The notes under the pieces: model-generated | What the model was told of the DNA's origin: nothing | Seen by the model: the letters and a program-made list of their open reading frames with translations, nothing else | Databases searched by the model: none | Translations under genes and position numbers: made by a program | Source: Phymorhynchus buccinoides | Lineage: Eukaryota; Mollusca; Gastropoda; Neogastropoda; Raphitomidae | NCBI GenBank assembly: GCA_017654935.2 | Contig: CM065711.1 | Coordinates: 26,103,430 to 26,167,429 of the forward strand | Reading direction: 5' to 3' | DNA length: 64,000 nucleotides | Shown here: piece by piece, positions 20,691 through 30,436 of the stretch | How positions within the stretch are numbered: the first letter of the stretch is position 1 | Layout: each line of letters opens with the position of its first letter

Positions 20691-20695
20691 ATCAA

Positions 20696-20915
20696 ATGTC
20701 AAGTCAAGTCAAGTCAAAGTGATCTTTATTGAGGGTTAAAGAATAAGCTAACAAGGCTTATTTTTTTTTCATCCTGCCCTCCAACAAAATACAAAAATAC
20801 AAACATGAAAAATGCATAATAATTACAGGGGGAAGAAAAAAAAAAAGCAAAGAACATTCACCAATGAGTTTAAATAAAAAAAACCATTTTCAAACAGAGA
20901 GAGAGAGAGAGAAGG

Positions 20916-20978
<63 letters not shown>

Positions 20979-21202
20979 TTTGTTTATTGAGGGAAAAGAA
21001 TAAGCACACAATGGGCTTGTTTACATCTTGCCCTCGAAACAAAAGAAGAAAAAGCAACAAAAAATAAATAAATGAATAAACAAAACAAAAACCAGCCAAC
21101 AAGTCATGTTTAAAAACAAGATTTATGTGCTAATTAACCATGTCATGAATAAACATGATTAAGAGTAATACAGAAGCTACATAAGAGAGATTAATATGTG
21201 AT

Positions 21203-21250
<48 letters not shown>
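20696..21250 (-). mobile_element. Two related LINE-like 3' ends with GA microsatellites
   Basis: GATCTTTATTGAGGGTTAAA...ATCCTGCCCTCCAACAAA and TTGTTTATTGAGGGAAAAGA...CTTGCCCTCGAAACAAA are duplicated. (GA)n tracts lie at 20897-20973 and 21207-21250. Confidence 0.55.
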
Positions 21251-21252
<2 letters not shown>

Positions 21253-21364
21253 CACTCAACATAATAATTGAGAGAAAAGTAGGAAAAGAAAAGGAAGAAT
21301 AGCGAATAATGTTAATGAAGATCATGAACGCTGCATTTTATGCGGGCGGGTTGGTTGATGATCG

Positions 21365-21995
21365 ACTTGTAATTCTTCTTCTTCTTCATTGATCCCTCAG
21401 ACAGTTTCCTGTCAATAATGAGCGCAGATGCGTCATGCTGCCGTTATGCGCCTAACTAAGAAATAGGCCAAGCATGTCCAACTTCAGCTAGAGAAAATCT
21501 TTGGAAGAGTTTTTAGAAGAAAAATGGCTGGAGAATGGACCAGTAAGGCAGAAAGATAGTAGATGACAGAAAGCAAAGGGAAAAGGCAGAGTCAAAGTAA
21601 GGCAGAAAGATAGTAAATGACAGTAAGCAAAGGGAAGAGGCAGAGTCAAAGTAAGCAGAAAGATAGTAGATGACAGTAAGCAAAGGGAAAAGGCAGAGTC
21701 AAAGTAAGGCAGAAAGATAGTAATGATGACAGTAAGCAAAGGGAAGAGGCAGAGTCAAAGTAAGGCAGAAAGATAGTAAATGACAGTAAGCAAAAGGGAA
21801 GAGGCAGAGTCAAAGTGAGGCAGAAAGATAGTAGATGACAGAAAGCAAAGGGAAGAGGCAGAGTCAAAGTAAGGCTAGAAAGATAGTAGATGACAGTAAG
21901 CAAAGGGAAGAGGCAGAGTCAAAGAGAGTGGCGGATTAGAGGATGTTACGAGCACAGAACTTTCAGGAGGGCCTGGAACAGGCACATGTGGGACA
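21365..21995 (-). mobile_element. Family D copy with internal 57-bp tandem expansion
   Basis: The block GGCAGAAAGATAGTAGATGA through GGCAGAGTCAAAGTAA is repeated about seven times (21545-21925) inside an otherwise normal minus-strand family D element. Other copies have it once. Confidence 0.8.
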
Positions 21996-21999
21996 TTAC

Positions 22000-22085
22000 T
22001 AGATACATGTGGGACATTCGTAGATATACAGATGGTGGGACGATCCTGGAGGTACTGCAATACCAGGAAAGTCCCAAATTTTGTA
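22000..22085. mobile_element. Family Q short repeat
   Basis: ATGTGGGACATTCGTAGATA ... TACCAGGAAAGTCC. Related copies at 25330-25400, 56730-56815 and 59160-59250. Confidence 0.55.
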
Positions 22086-22199
22086 ATTGATAAAGATATG
22101 TTGATAAACGTATAATAACACAGGACTTCCAGGAAATAATGGTTTACGCCCTCTTTGGCCTTTCGGCCATGTGGGGCAATAAGATTTTACTTGAGGATA

Positions 22200-22300
22200 T
22201 AATTCTGGCACAGGACTTCCAGAAGGTGGGAGAACTATTTATACAAAGACACCCCACACCCCGGTATCCCCACGGGGAAATCTACCGTGTAATGCAACCT
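22200..22300 (-). mobile_element. Family D 5' end fragment
   Basis: ACTTCCAGAAGGTGGGAGAA and CGGTATCCCCACGGGGAAAT match the head of family D in minus orientation. Confidence 0.6.
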
Positions 22301-22886
22301 TACATTGGCTTGACTGTGCAAAAGTTGAAAGAAATTGCAAAGGGGTTCTTGAAATATGCATTGTTATTATTAAATAAATGTTTTGTTTGCAAATAAATAC
22401 TGTAATCTGAAACGACATGGGACAGACTTTAGCGAATCTAATCTAATCGAAAAGCTGTCTGATGTGAGGGCATGTTTTTACTTTGACCAAATTATCTTGT
22501 TTTGGTGGTATCTTTGGTAACGTCTGTTTATCTTTGTAGTTAGTTTGCAGTATTTAAGATAAAGCTATCAAGATAACTTTATTTTGTCTTTTTTTTTTAA
22601 TGAAGTGTAAAGGGTGGTGGTTGATATCATCAAGGGTATAGTCAATTTTTGTATTTAAAAAAACCCCAAAACGAGATCAAAGCTATATTCCATCCTATGT
22701 TGGCTACAGCGTGATGAACAAAAATGCAAAGTGTAGTCCTCCTATTCACATAGTGGCCCATAGGAATGCAAAGGGAATGAGCAGCTATTTTGTTATGCGC
22801 ATTCTTTTAGGTCATGCTGTTCTAAGCGCTCTCTCTCTCTCTCTCTCTCTATTCTGTGCGAGGGCATAGTCCATTTATTTTTTATA
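22300..22886. other. No gene recognised
   Basis: AT-rich sequence with a short CT tract at 22827-22852. Confidence 0.35.
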
Positions 22887-22890
22887 TTAA

Positions 22891-23136
22891 CCCTTTCAGC
22901 GCCAATGTCGACTTTTGTCACCACATTGGTTTTACACCCATGTGACTAGAGGGCATCAGGTCAGAGCCTGTTGTCTGGAGACCCTGTTTTCATGTTCTTG
23001 ATTTGGGGAGGTGGGGATGGGCCTGATGTTACATATGTCACAGAGGAATTCTCAATATTGCAGAGAATGTTTTTTTTCTCTACCCAGTTAGGTTTAAGGG
23101 TATTTTTTGGCCGAAAAATGGCTGGCGGTGAAAGGG
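22891..23136 (+). mobile_element. Family E piggyBac-like MITE
   Basis: TTAA precedes CCCTTTCAGCGCCAATGTCG and the right end is GGCTGGCGGTGAAAGGG. The right TTAA has decayed to TTTC. Confidence 0.75.
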
Positions 23137-23139
23137 TTT

Positions 23140-23760
23140 CAAGGAAAATCTGGATGGTCACTAAAAAAAGTATTTTTGTTAATCTGCCAAGGACATCACA
23201 GTCATGTTTTTTAAAAATAATTAAAAAAAAAAATTGTTTATCTTACAGTCTATTTGCCTGTCTTGTTAATTATTTTTTAGGGTGTGAGCCCTGTGAGTTC
23301 ACATTAGGCGCGTAAGTTCCGTACGGAAAAACCCTAAGTAAGTGGAAGAAAGAAGGATAAACGTTTACGCATGTAGGGGAAATTGGGACACGTGAGCAAA
23401 TCTTTTCCCTTCTTTGTTTCACTTATTTATGGATTGCGCACGGGTTTCTCCGCTTATGTGTGAACACGGCCTAATCCGTAAAATGTTTACCCTATATTCT
23501 TTTGCTTATTTACGTTTTGCGCGTGGGGTTTCCGCATGAACTGTGTACGATGCCTTACGGAGAATAACAAAAATAAGGATCTATTTTTAAAAAACTTATT
23601 ATTGTTGTTGTTGTTCTTCTTGCACGGAATGTCCGCTTATGTGTGTACATTCGGCCTAACAAGTATATTAATTATTATACTGGCGTCTCTCCTTTCACTA
23701 GTATGCATAATTGGCATAGTCAGTAGGAATCCTGCAGAGGATTACTGTAAAGAACCTTGT
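23140..23760. other. No gene recognised
   Basis: Contains similar GCGC..GGGTTTC.CGC blocks near 23435-23460 and 23515-23545 and TGTCCGCTTATGTGTG-like stretches, a local diverged duplication. Confidence 0.3.
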
Positions 23761-23965
23761 ATAAGCCCATGTCCTTATAAACGACCCCCCCCCCCCCCTC
23801 CCCACTTTTTGAGCAGTTTTTGTGCATAGGGTTATGTACCTTGTAAACCCCCCCCCCCCCCCCTTACTACACACCACACACACACACACACACACACACT
23901 TTGCAACAACATTCGTGCATAGGGGTATGTACCTTGTAAACGCCCATCCCCCACTTTGGAGCAAA
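23760..23965. repeat. Poly-C tracts within a duplicated 55-70 bp block, plus CA repeat
   Basis: GCATAGG(G)GTATGTACCTTGTAAA occurs twice with C-runs at 23787-23804 and 23850-23863. (CA)n lies at 23875-23899. Confidence 0.75.
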
Positions 23966-24194
23966 ATTCATGCATAGGCATTTCAAGATATTTTAAAGTT
24001 TTTTTAATTTTTGCTTGAATCCATGTGTCTGCAGTCATCAAGGAATGGAAAAAGGGATTAATCCACATTTTTTATTATTTTATTATTTTTTTCCCCAGCC
24101 TTGTTTTTTTTCTGTTTATGCATTCAAAGCTCGAGTATGGTTTGTGCTATGCAGACACAACTTTGTATTGCAGTGTCAAGGACTGGATTACAAT

Positions 24195-24470
24195 CAACTC
24201 TGTCTCTCTCTTTCTCTGTCTCTCTCTCTCTGTCTCTCTCCCTCTCTCTGTCTCTCTCTCTCTGTCCCTCTCTCTGACCCTCTCTCTCTCTTTCTCTCTC
24301 TGTCCCTCTCTCTCTCTCTCTCTCCCCCTCTGTCTCCCTCTCTCTCTCTGTCCCTCTCTCTCTTCTCTCTCTCTCTTTTCTCCCCTCTCTCTCTCTCTCT
24401 CTCTTTTCTTCTCTCTCTCTGTCTCTCTCTCTTCCTCTCCCTCTCTACCCCCTCCTCTCTCTCTTCCATC
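24195..24470. repeat. Long imperfect CT microsatellite
   Basis: About 270 bp of (CT)n, (TCTG) and (CCCT) variants. Confidence 0.95.
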
Positions 24471-24699
24471 GAACAACTTCGCTTCTTTCCTTGTCTGTCA
24501 TTGATAGTATAATTATTATGATATTATTGCTCATCCACATGTTTATTTTCTTTTTGAGTGTATATGCCTTAATATTGTCTTTATTACTTTTCTATGTTAT
24601 GTTATGTAAGTATGATGTTTTGTTGTGTTTTTCCCCCCTCATTTTTTTATATACACAGAAAATGTATTACACAAAAAGGTTAAATAAAACATTTTTTTT

Positions 24700-24815
24700 T
24701 TTTCATGTGTGTGTAGTTTGTGTGTTTGTGTGGTGTGTGTGTGTGTGTGTGTCAAAGTGAAAGTCAAATCAAATGTTTTATTTTCAGATGGTGTGTGTGT
24801 GTGTGGCCTACAGCA
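24700..24815. repeat. GT microsatellites
   Basis: (GT)n tracts lie at 24706-24762 and 24791-24804. Confidence 0.85.
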
Positions 24816-24964
24816 TTTGACATATACGATCCCCTTTGTCTTACCCTGGCTTAAAGACTCCAGGGATCATCCCAACAGCCGTGGCACTTGAACACCTTGG
24901 TACAAAATAATGCACCAGCTAGGAATGAGAACATTACGTGTGTGACCGTGTTTTTTTTGGATTA

Positions 24965-25400
24965 ACCCGCCAGTGCAAGTGCAAATAGTCCCCCCACCTT
25001 CTGGAACTTCTGTTCTTGCAACTTCCTCTAATCTATCACTATCTTTGACTCCGACTCTGCCTTTTGAAGGAATTGCTTTAGCTGTCATCTACTATTTCCC
25101 CCCCCCCCCCCCCCCAACCCGACTCTTTGGCCCATTCTCCTGCCCTTTAAAAAAAAAATCTTCCAAATAATTTTCTGCCTTTGAGCTCCTCCGAAATCGG
25201 AATGTGTCAGCTGAATGCAGCGGGGAGACCAGTAAAAAACTGAAAACCGGACAACCGTGACATACGTAGCCTCACCCAGTGCGGCCCTTATGGCCTGGGA
25301 ACACAGAAAAAGAAGGTCACAATAATATCGGGACTTTCCTGGTGTTGCACTGCCTCCGGGCATTGCCTCCAGGATCGTTCCCACCATCTTTATATCTACT
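24965..25400 (+). mobile_element. Family D variant plus family Q fragment, with poly-C run
   Basis: It runs CACCTTCTGGAACTTCTGTT to GGCCTGGGAACACAGAAAAA. It is followed by the Q motif GGACTTTCCTGGTGTTGCAC and AGGATCGTTCCCACCAT. Confidence 0.65.
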
Positions 25401-25855
25401 CATGTCTCGTGGGGGGGTTTAATGGTCTTAACCCAGGGTAAGCAGTAGGTCTTTCTCCTTTCTATCTTTTTCTTTTAATTCTAATAGGGAATGCGCCTTC
25501 CTAGTTCCGTCGCGTCTATCATCAGAAGTGGTGTACGTCTGCGACGTATGAATCCAGATCCAGATCCAGATGTATCTGTTTCAGACCAGAGGACGTTAAA
25601 CGGATTTTTTCTTCGAAGGCGGAGAAGTTAGGACGATTGATGTTGCGAAAGCTCACCTCAAGCACTCAAATCCATTAGGCTGCAGTACTAAGGAAGACTA
25701 GTAAAGAACCAGTATAGTGCAAAGGTGACATGGTTCTGACTCTCACACCAGCTTAATTTGTGCTGCAGTCTGAGGGTTTGTAATTGGCATGTGGAGGGCA
25801 ATCCATGGATGCCTCTCAACACCAACGCTTGAGTGTGCATGCAAGCTCAAGCATA
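25400..25855. other. No gene recognised
   Basis: Holds a short (CCAGAT)n run at about 25555-25573. Nothing else is supported. Confidence 0.3.
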
Positions 25856-25859
25856 ATAT

Positions 25860-26022
25860 GTAAACACATGCATGCGCGCGTGCGCGCGCACGCACACACA
25901 CACACACACACGGCGGCATATTCACAAATGCACGCAGGTGACACACGCACTCACACGGAACCACTCTCTCTCTCTCTCTCACACACACACTGACACACTC
26001 GTGTGCGCGCGAACACACACAC
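25860..26022. repeat. CA, CG-rich and CT microsatellites
   Basis: Several (CA)n and GCGCGC runs and a (CT)n run at 25964-25980. Confidence 0.85.
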
Positions 26023-26320
26023 ACGGAAGAAGATTGAGAGGAGACCTCATTCAAACATATAAAATATTCAATAAAATAGACCATATTTCTGTTGACTCAC
26101 TATATTCACTGTATGACAATATGATATAATACAAGAAGGTCTGAGGGCAATTTTTTTATATTAAACACAGCCGTACTAACATTAGGAAATGTTTTTCTAA
26201 CAGAGTTGCTTCATACTGGAATGATCTCCCTACTAATATGAAATATGCACCTAGTTTCAATAATCTTGTGGACGAATTACCAAAATGTAGAGATCTCTTT
26301 CTGGAATTTGATTAGTAATT
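26023..26320 (+). mobile_element. CR1-like LINE 3' fragment
   Basis: GGAAGAAGATTGAGAGGAGA encodes the RRLRGDLIQTYKI motif of LINE RT C-termini, followed in a shifted frame by a degenerate WNDLP-type stretch near 26218-26235. It ends in TAG near the tail. Confidence 0.75.
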
Positions 26321-26477
26321 AATAAAGATGATTTGATTACTTGTATAAATGTATTTTTTGTGTCAGACCACAATGCAAAATCAAAATGTATCCCGGCCGG
26401 CCAATGATGGGACTTTTTATAGGCCGCAAGGCCTAGGCTGAGAAAGCCTGTCCCTAATAGTAATACCTAACCTAACA

Positions 26478-26535
26478 CACACACACACACACGCACTGAC
26501 ACACTCGCGTGTGCGCGCGAACACACACAACACAC

Positions 26536-26576
<41 letters not shown>

Positions 26577-26632
26577 ACGAACACACACAACACACACACA
26601 CACACACACACACACCACGCGCGCGCGCGCAT
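26478..26632. repeat. CA/CGCG microsatellite
   Basis: About 150 bp of (CA)n with GCGCGC interruptions. The CACTGACACACTCG block matches the 25988 region. Confidence 0.95.
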
Positions 26633-27271
26633 CAAAAGTTTTTGGTTTGATTAACCAGGGGAGATCACTCCGTTTGTTTTCACAAGCAGGGGCGGTGAAA
26701 GAAGAAGACGACCGACCACACGGAACACGTAAATAAGATGTGGAAATGACATCGCGAAATGTCTGATGGCAAGATATGTGCCAAAAAGTCATACCCTTGT
26801 AAAACGTAAATAAGTCTGTTTAGTCTGCTGATTTCAACTGTCATGCCCTTTTTTTCTTTATATCATAAAAACAAAACAACACAGGTTGCGCATGCGTCGC
26901 CAATGGCGGACCTGTCCGATTTCGTGGTACTAAAGAAATTGTCTTTAACTTTGGACAGCCGCTTCTATTAGCGTCAACGTTTGCTAGGAAGATTTATTAT
27001 AAGTTTGGGAACACACAGGATTTATCTTGTGTGTTTGTTAGACTGTTTGAGAAGATTTTTGATGAGAAATAAGGTGGTTTGTTGTTGTTAACATTTCACT
27101 CACAGTGTTCACTTTCGTTTTCACTACATCACCGATCACGATCTTTCTTTTCGCACAAGTACCAACATATCTAACTGTGGTCTAACCCAAGGAAACAGGT
27201 AACACTTTCTTGTATTTCTTCTGGTCTATTGTTGTTTTTGAAGTAAGTGATTTTGCATTTAGCAAAGTACA

Positions 27272-28227
27272 ATGAAAAAAAGTACCAGAGGAAGTACCTC
27301 TAGTAGTGGTGAAAAGAGCGTTTCAGACACGGCAAATAGTGAGAAAGGGCAGAGAGCGTCTCTGTCTATGCTAGCAGTATGGCAGTGTCTCGTTTGTGAT
27401 AATCCATGTGAAGAACCAGGTGACAATAACATCCCCTCAATAGAGTGCTACAACTGTAAACACTGGGTTCATCACCCTGTACAAGCCTCAACAAGGATAC
27501 CTTTGATTCCGTGAGCAAGATACAGAGCGTTCATTGGGTGTGTGAGTCATGCACAGTAAGCAACGCCGAAGGCCAGACTCGGCTGGAGTCAAAGATAGAT
27601 GAGATGATGAAAATGTTTCAGAAAAGATTTGACAAGCTTGAAAATGAGGTATTGAAAAAACAACAGGAAGAAAAAATCAATGAAATAATTGATCAGAAAC
27701 TGACTGAAGCTTTCGAGGAAAGGGATGAGCAGGAAAAAAGGAAGAAAAATATTATAATAGTCAACTTGAAGGAAAGTGCTAAACCAACTGCTGATGAAAG
27801 GAAGAAAGAGGATATGGAGGAGGTGCAGCACCTGCTAAGTAAAAGTTCAGTTTCCCTTGAGAGAGGCGACCTTTCTGATCCTGTCAGGCTTGGCAAGCAG
27901 GGAGGGACTAGGCCTAGAATGCTTAGGGTGACGGTCAGTACAGAGCAAAAGAAAAAAGAAGTTATGAAACAAGCTTTCTCACTCAGTCAGGGAAGTACAG
28001 ATCCAAAAAAGAAAATCTATTTCAACAATGATCTGACCCCCAAAGAAAGACAAAAATTACAGGACCTACTGACAGAAAAAAGACTGCGAACGCAAAAAGG
28101 TGAAAAGGATCTGGTGATTCGAAACTGGAAGCTAGTGTCGAAGCCTAAGCCCGCAGAGTCAGGAGCAGGTGGAGACAAGAAGGAAGGTCAGACCAGCGAT
28201 GAGGGTCATCCTTCAGGGAATAGGTGA
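27272..28227 (+). pseudogene. LINE ORF1 with PHD finger and coiled coil, frameshifted
   Basis: The first frame (27272-27514) has a PHD-like zinc-finger pattern: CLVC, then CEEPG, then IECYNCKHWVH. It then breaks near 27475-27485. The finger continues in the next frame with a Cys codon and HWVCESC (27535-27555), so a one-base change interrupts it. Downstream are a coiled coil (KIDEMMKMFQKRFDKLENEV) and a region with IIIVNLKES and KKIYFNNDLTPKERQKLQDL, typical of LINE ORF1 RNA-binding proteins. The frame ends at 28227. Confidence 0.8.
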
Positions 28228-28257
28228 CAGTCCCAGCATACAGCACCAAAGAATTTT

Positions 28258-29305
28258 GTAAATAATTGTAAAAATGTAAATATCTCATGTGGTTATACAT
28301 TTTTGTACAGTAACGTTGATAGTTTAACTTTAAGCAATAAAGTTGAAGAATTTTTTACTCGTATTGACGATTTAAGACCTGATATTATAGGGCTTACAGA
28401 GACCTTACCAAAAAACAGACAGGGACTAGATGACAAGTGTTTTGATGTGCAAATCCCCAATTATGATCTTTTTACCAATGTTGACAGAAAGAGAGGGGTG
28501 GCCCTTTATGTACACAAATCTCTTAAGGCAAAAGAGTTCAGTGGTTTTAATGATTTGAGTTTTGATGAGAGCGTGTGGTGTGATATCAAAAATGTAAATG
28601 GAGAGAAAGTACTTGTTGGATGTATGTATAAAAGTCCTAATTCGTCTGTAGATAATCATGATAATCTATTAAAAACTCTAAGATCTCCAAAGCTGAGCAA
28701 CTTTAATAAAGTATGTATCGTAGGAGATTTCAATGTTCCAAATATTAAATGGAACGGAACATGGACAAGCAAATTGGACAATGAATTTATTGAATGCTTA
28801 AGAGACTCCTTCTTGATACAGAAAGTAAAACAACCTACTCGTAACAGACTGGGTCAGAAATCTAACATAGATGATCTAATTTTGGTCAATGATGTTAATC
28901 TAATCTCTAATGTCACCCACTTAGACCCCCTCGGAAAGAGTGACCATGATATGATGATATTTCAGCTTAACTTACCTAGGGTAAGAGTGATTCAACCAAA
29001 ACAGTACCATTTTATCCTTTCTAAAGGCAACTATGATTTGATGAGGGAAACACTTCTAATGGAAGACTGGACAGGTATGGGAAGTAAAGGTGTAAATCAG
29101 GGTTGGGAGGAACTGAAGACATTAATTATTAAGTTAATGGACCAATGCATTCCAAAGGTGAAAACTAACAAAAACAAGCAAGTGAAGCCATCGTGGATGA
29201 ATAAGAAAACAAAAGGTAAGATAAAGAATAAATATAAAATGTATAAATGTTTTTTAAAAAGAAAAACTGTTTATGCTTATCTAAGGTACATACGGGCAAG
29301 GATAC
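28258..29305 (+). CDS. LINE ORF2, APE-type endonuclease domain, partial
   Basis: The frame is open from about 28258 into the gap. Motifs in order: YSNVDSL near the start, DIIGLTET, GVALYVHKSL, VGCMYKSPNS, IVGDFNVPNIKW, NIDDLILVN and SDHDMMIFQL. These are the metal- and DNA-binding motifs of the endonuclease of CR1/Rex-like LINEs. The reverse transcriptase is not visible because of the N run. It appears intact over what can be read. The start codon is not certain; 28303 is the first Met. Confidence 0.85.
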
Positions 29306-29805
29306 NNNNNNNNNNNNNNNNNNNNNNNNNNNNNNNNNNNNNNNNNNNNNNNNNNNNNNNNNNNNNNNNNNNNNNNNNNNNNNNNNNNNNNNNNNNNNNN
29401 NNNNNNNNNNNNNNNNNNNNNNNNNNNNNNNNNNNNNNNNNNNNNNNNNNNNNNNNNNNNNNNNNNNNNNNNNNNNNNNNNNNNNNNNNNNNNNNNNNNN
29501 NNNNNNNNNNNNNNNNNNNNNNNNNNNNNNNNNNNNNNNNNNNNNNNNNNNNNNNNNNNNNNNNNNNNNNNNNNNNNNNNNNNNNNNNNNNNNNNNNNNN
29601 NNNNNNNNNNNNNNNNNNNNNNNNNNNNNNNNNNNNNNNNNNNNNNNNNNNNNNNNNNNNNNNNNNNNNNNNNNNNNNNNNNNNNNNNNNNNNNNNNNNN
29701 NNNNNNNNNNNNNNNNNNNNNNNNNNNNNNNNNNNNNNNNNNNNNNNNNNNNNNNNNNNNNNNNNNNNNNNNNNNNNNNNNNNNNNNNNNNNNNNNNNNN
29801 NNNNN
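29306..29805. other. Assembly gap, 500 N
   Basis: Exactly 500 N, so the true length is unknown. Confidence 1.
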
Positions 29806-29811
29806 TGTGTG

Positions 29812-30065
29812 TGAGGGCTCCCGGGACCCCCATTTGTGGGTCTATGAAGTACTAAAGTTCTAAAGGACCCTCTAAAGGAATGTGCAGGGAGTTCCAGGGA
29901 TGCATTAGAAATATTATTTTTAGCATTTGCAATGCCACCGAGACCCTCTTGAGACTCTCACCCCCGAGACTCTCACCCCCCTTCCTTCCTCATCAGTCTC
30001 TAGGACCCTCTATGCTGTAAGTGAAGGAGTCCCTGGGACCCCTTGTTTTGCGGGACGATTGGGAG
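29812..30065 (+). mobile_element. Family N interspersed repeat
   Basis: GGGCTCCCGGGACCCCCATT ... AAGTGAAGGAGTCCCTGGGA ... GGGACGATTGGGAGCCC. It occurs again as two tandem copies at 49043-49455. Its GGGCTCCC/GGGAGCCC ends are inverted repeats. Confidence 0.65.
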
Positions 30066-30124
30066 CCCCGGTGTGTGTGTGTGTCTGTGTGTGTGTGTGT
30101 CTGTGTGTGCGTGTGTTCTCTGGC

Positions 30125-30211
30125 TCAGTAGGATCTGATGGCAGGGACCACATTGGGGCAGTCAGCTTCATCCAGTGTTCCGTCGATGACCGGGCGATAA
30201 TCCAGAGTGAC
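30125..30211 (-). CDS. SDHA: SDHA exon 15 (residues 639-666) and stop
   Basis: [18 protein letters not shown] to AIRSY and TGA. Acceptor TGTGCAG. The 3' untranslated region runs into the repeat-rich 30.1-29.8 kb segment and the gap. Confidence 0.95.
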   Translation of the reverse strand, partial: VTLDYRPVIDGTLDEADCPNVVPAIRSY

Positions 30212-30405
30212 CTGCACACGAAAGAAAAACTTTTTTTTTAAAGATCGGCTCAATGGTTTAGGCGTTATGAAGTGGTAGAGAAAGGGTGACGAGTGGCACA
30301 GTGGTAACGTGTTCACCTCGTGCACGGTAAACCCGGGTTCGAACCTGGGTACAGGGGATTTTTTCCCTCTCACTCTGCACTAGGCCTTACGGGTCTGAAC
30401 GTGGA

Positions 30406-30436
<31 letters not shown>

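Larger units (their letters stand above)
26876..29305 (+). mobile_element. Non-LTR retrotransposon, 5' half, ending in an assembly gap
   Basis: An apparent 5' region (26876-27270) is followed by ORF1 (27272-28227, frameshifted) and ORF2 starting near 28303. The order PHD-containing ORF1 then APE-type endonuclease is as in CR1/Rex-like LINEs. The reverse transcriptase would lie in or beyond the gap at 29306. The 5' boundary is not proven. Confidence 0.82.

Noticed and set aside
24015..24512. Open frames of Ser/Leu or Arg/Glu repeats
   Set aside because: Products of CT/GA microsatellite translation; same for 3137, 9148, 20823, 40717-41216 and CA-derived frames at 25743, 26417, 48786 and 62865.
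27511..28227. Independent host gene with coiled coil
   Set aside because: Its position before an APE endonuclease frame and the PHD finger remnant identify it as LINE ORF1.
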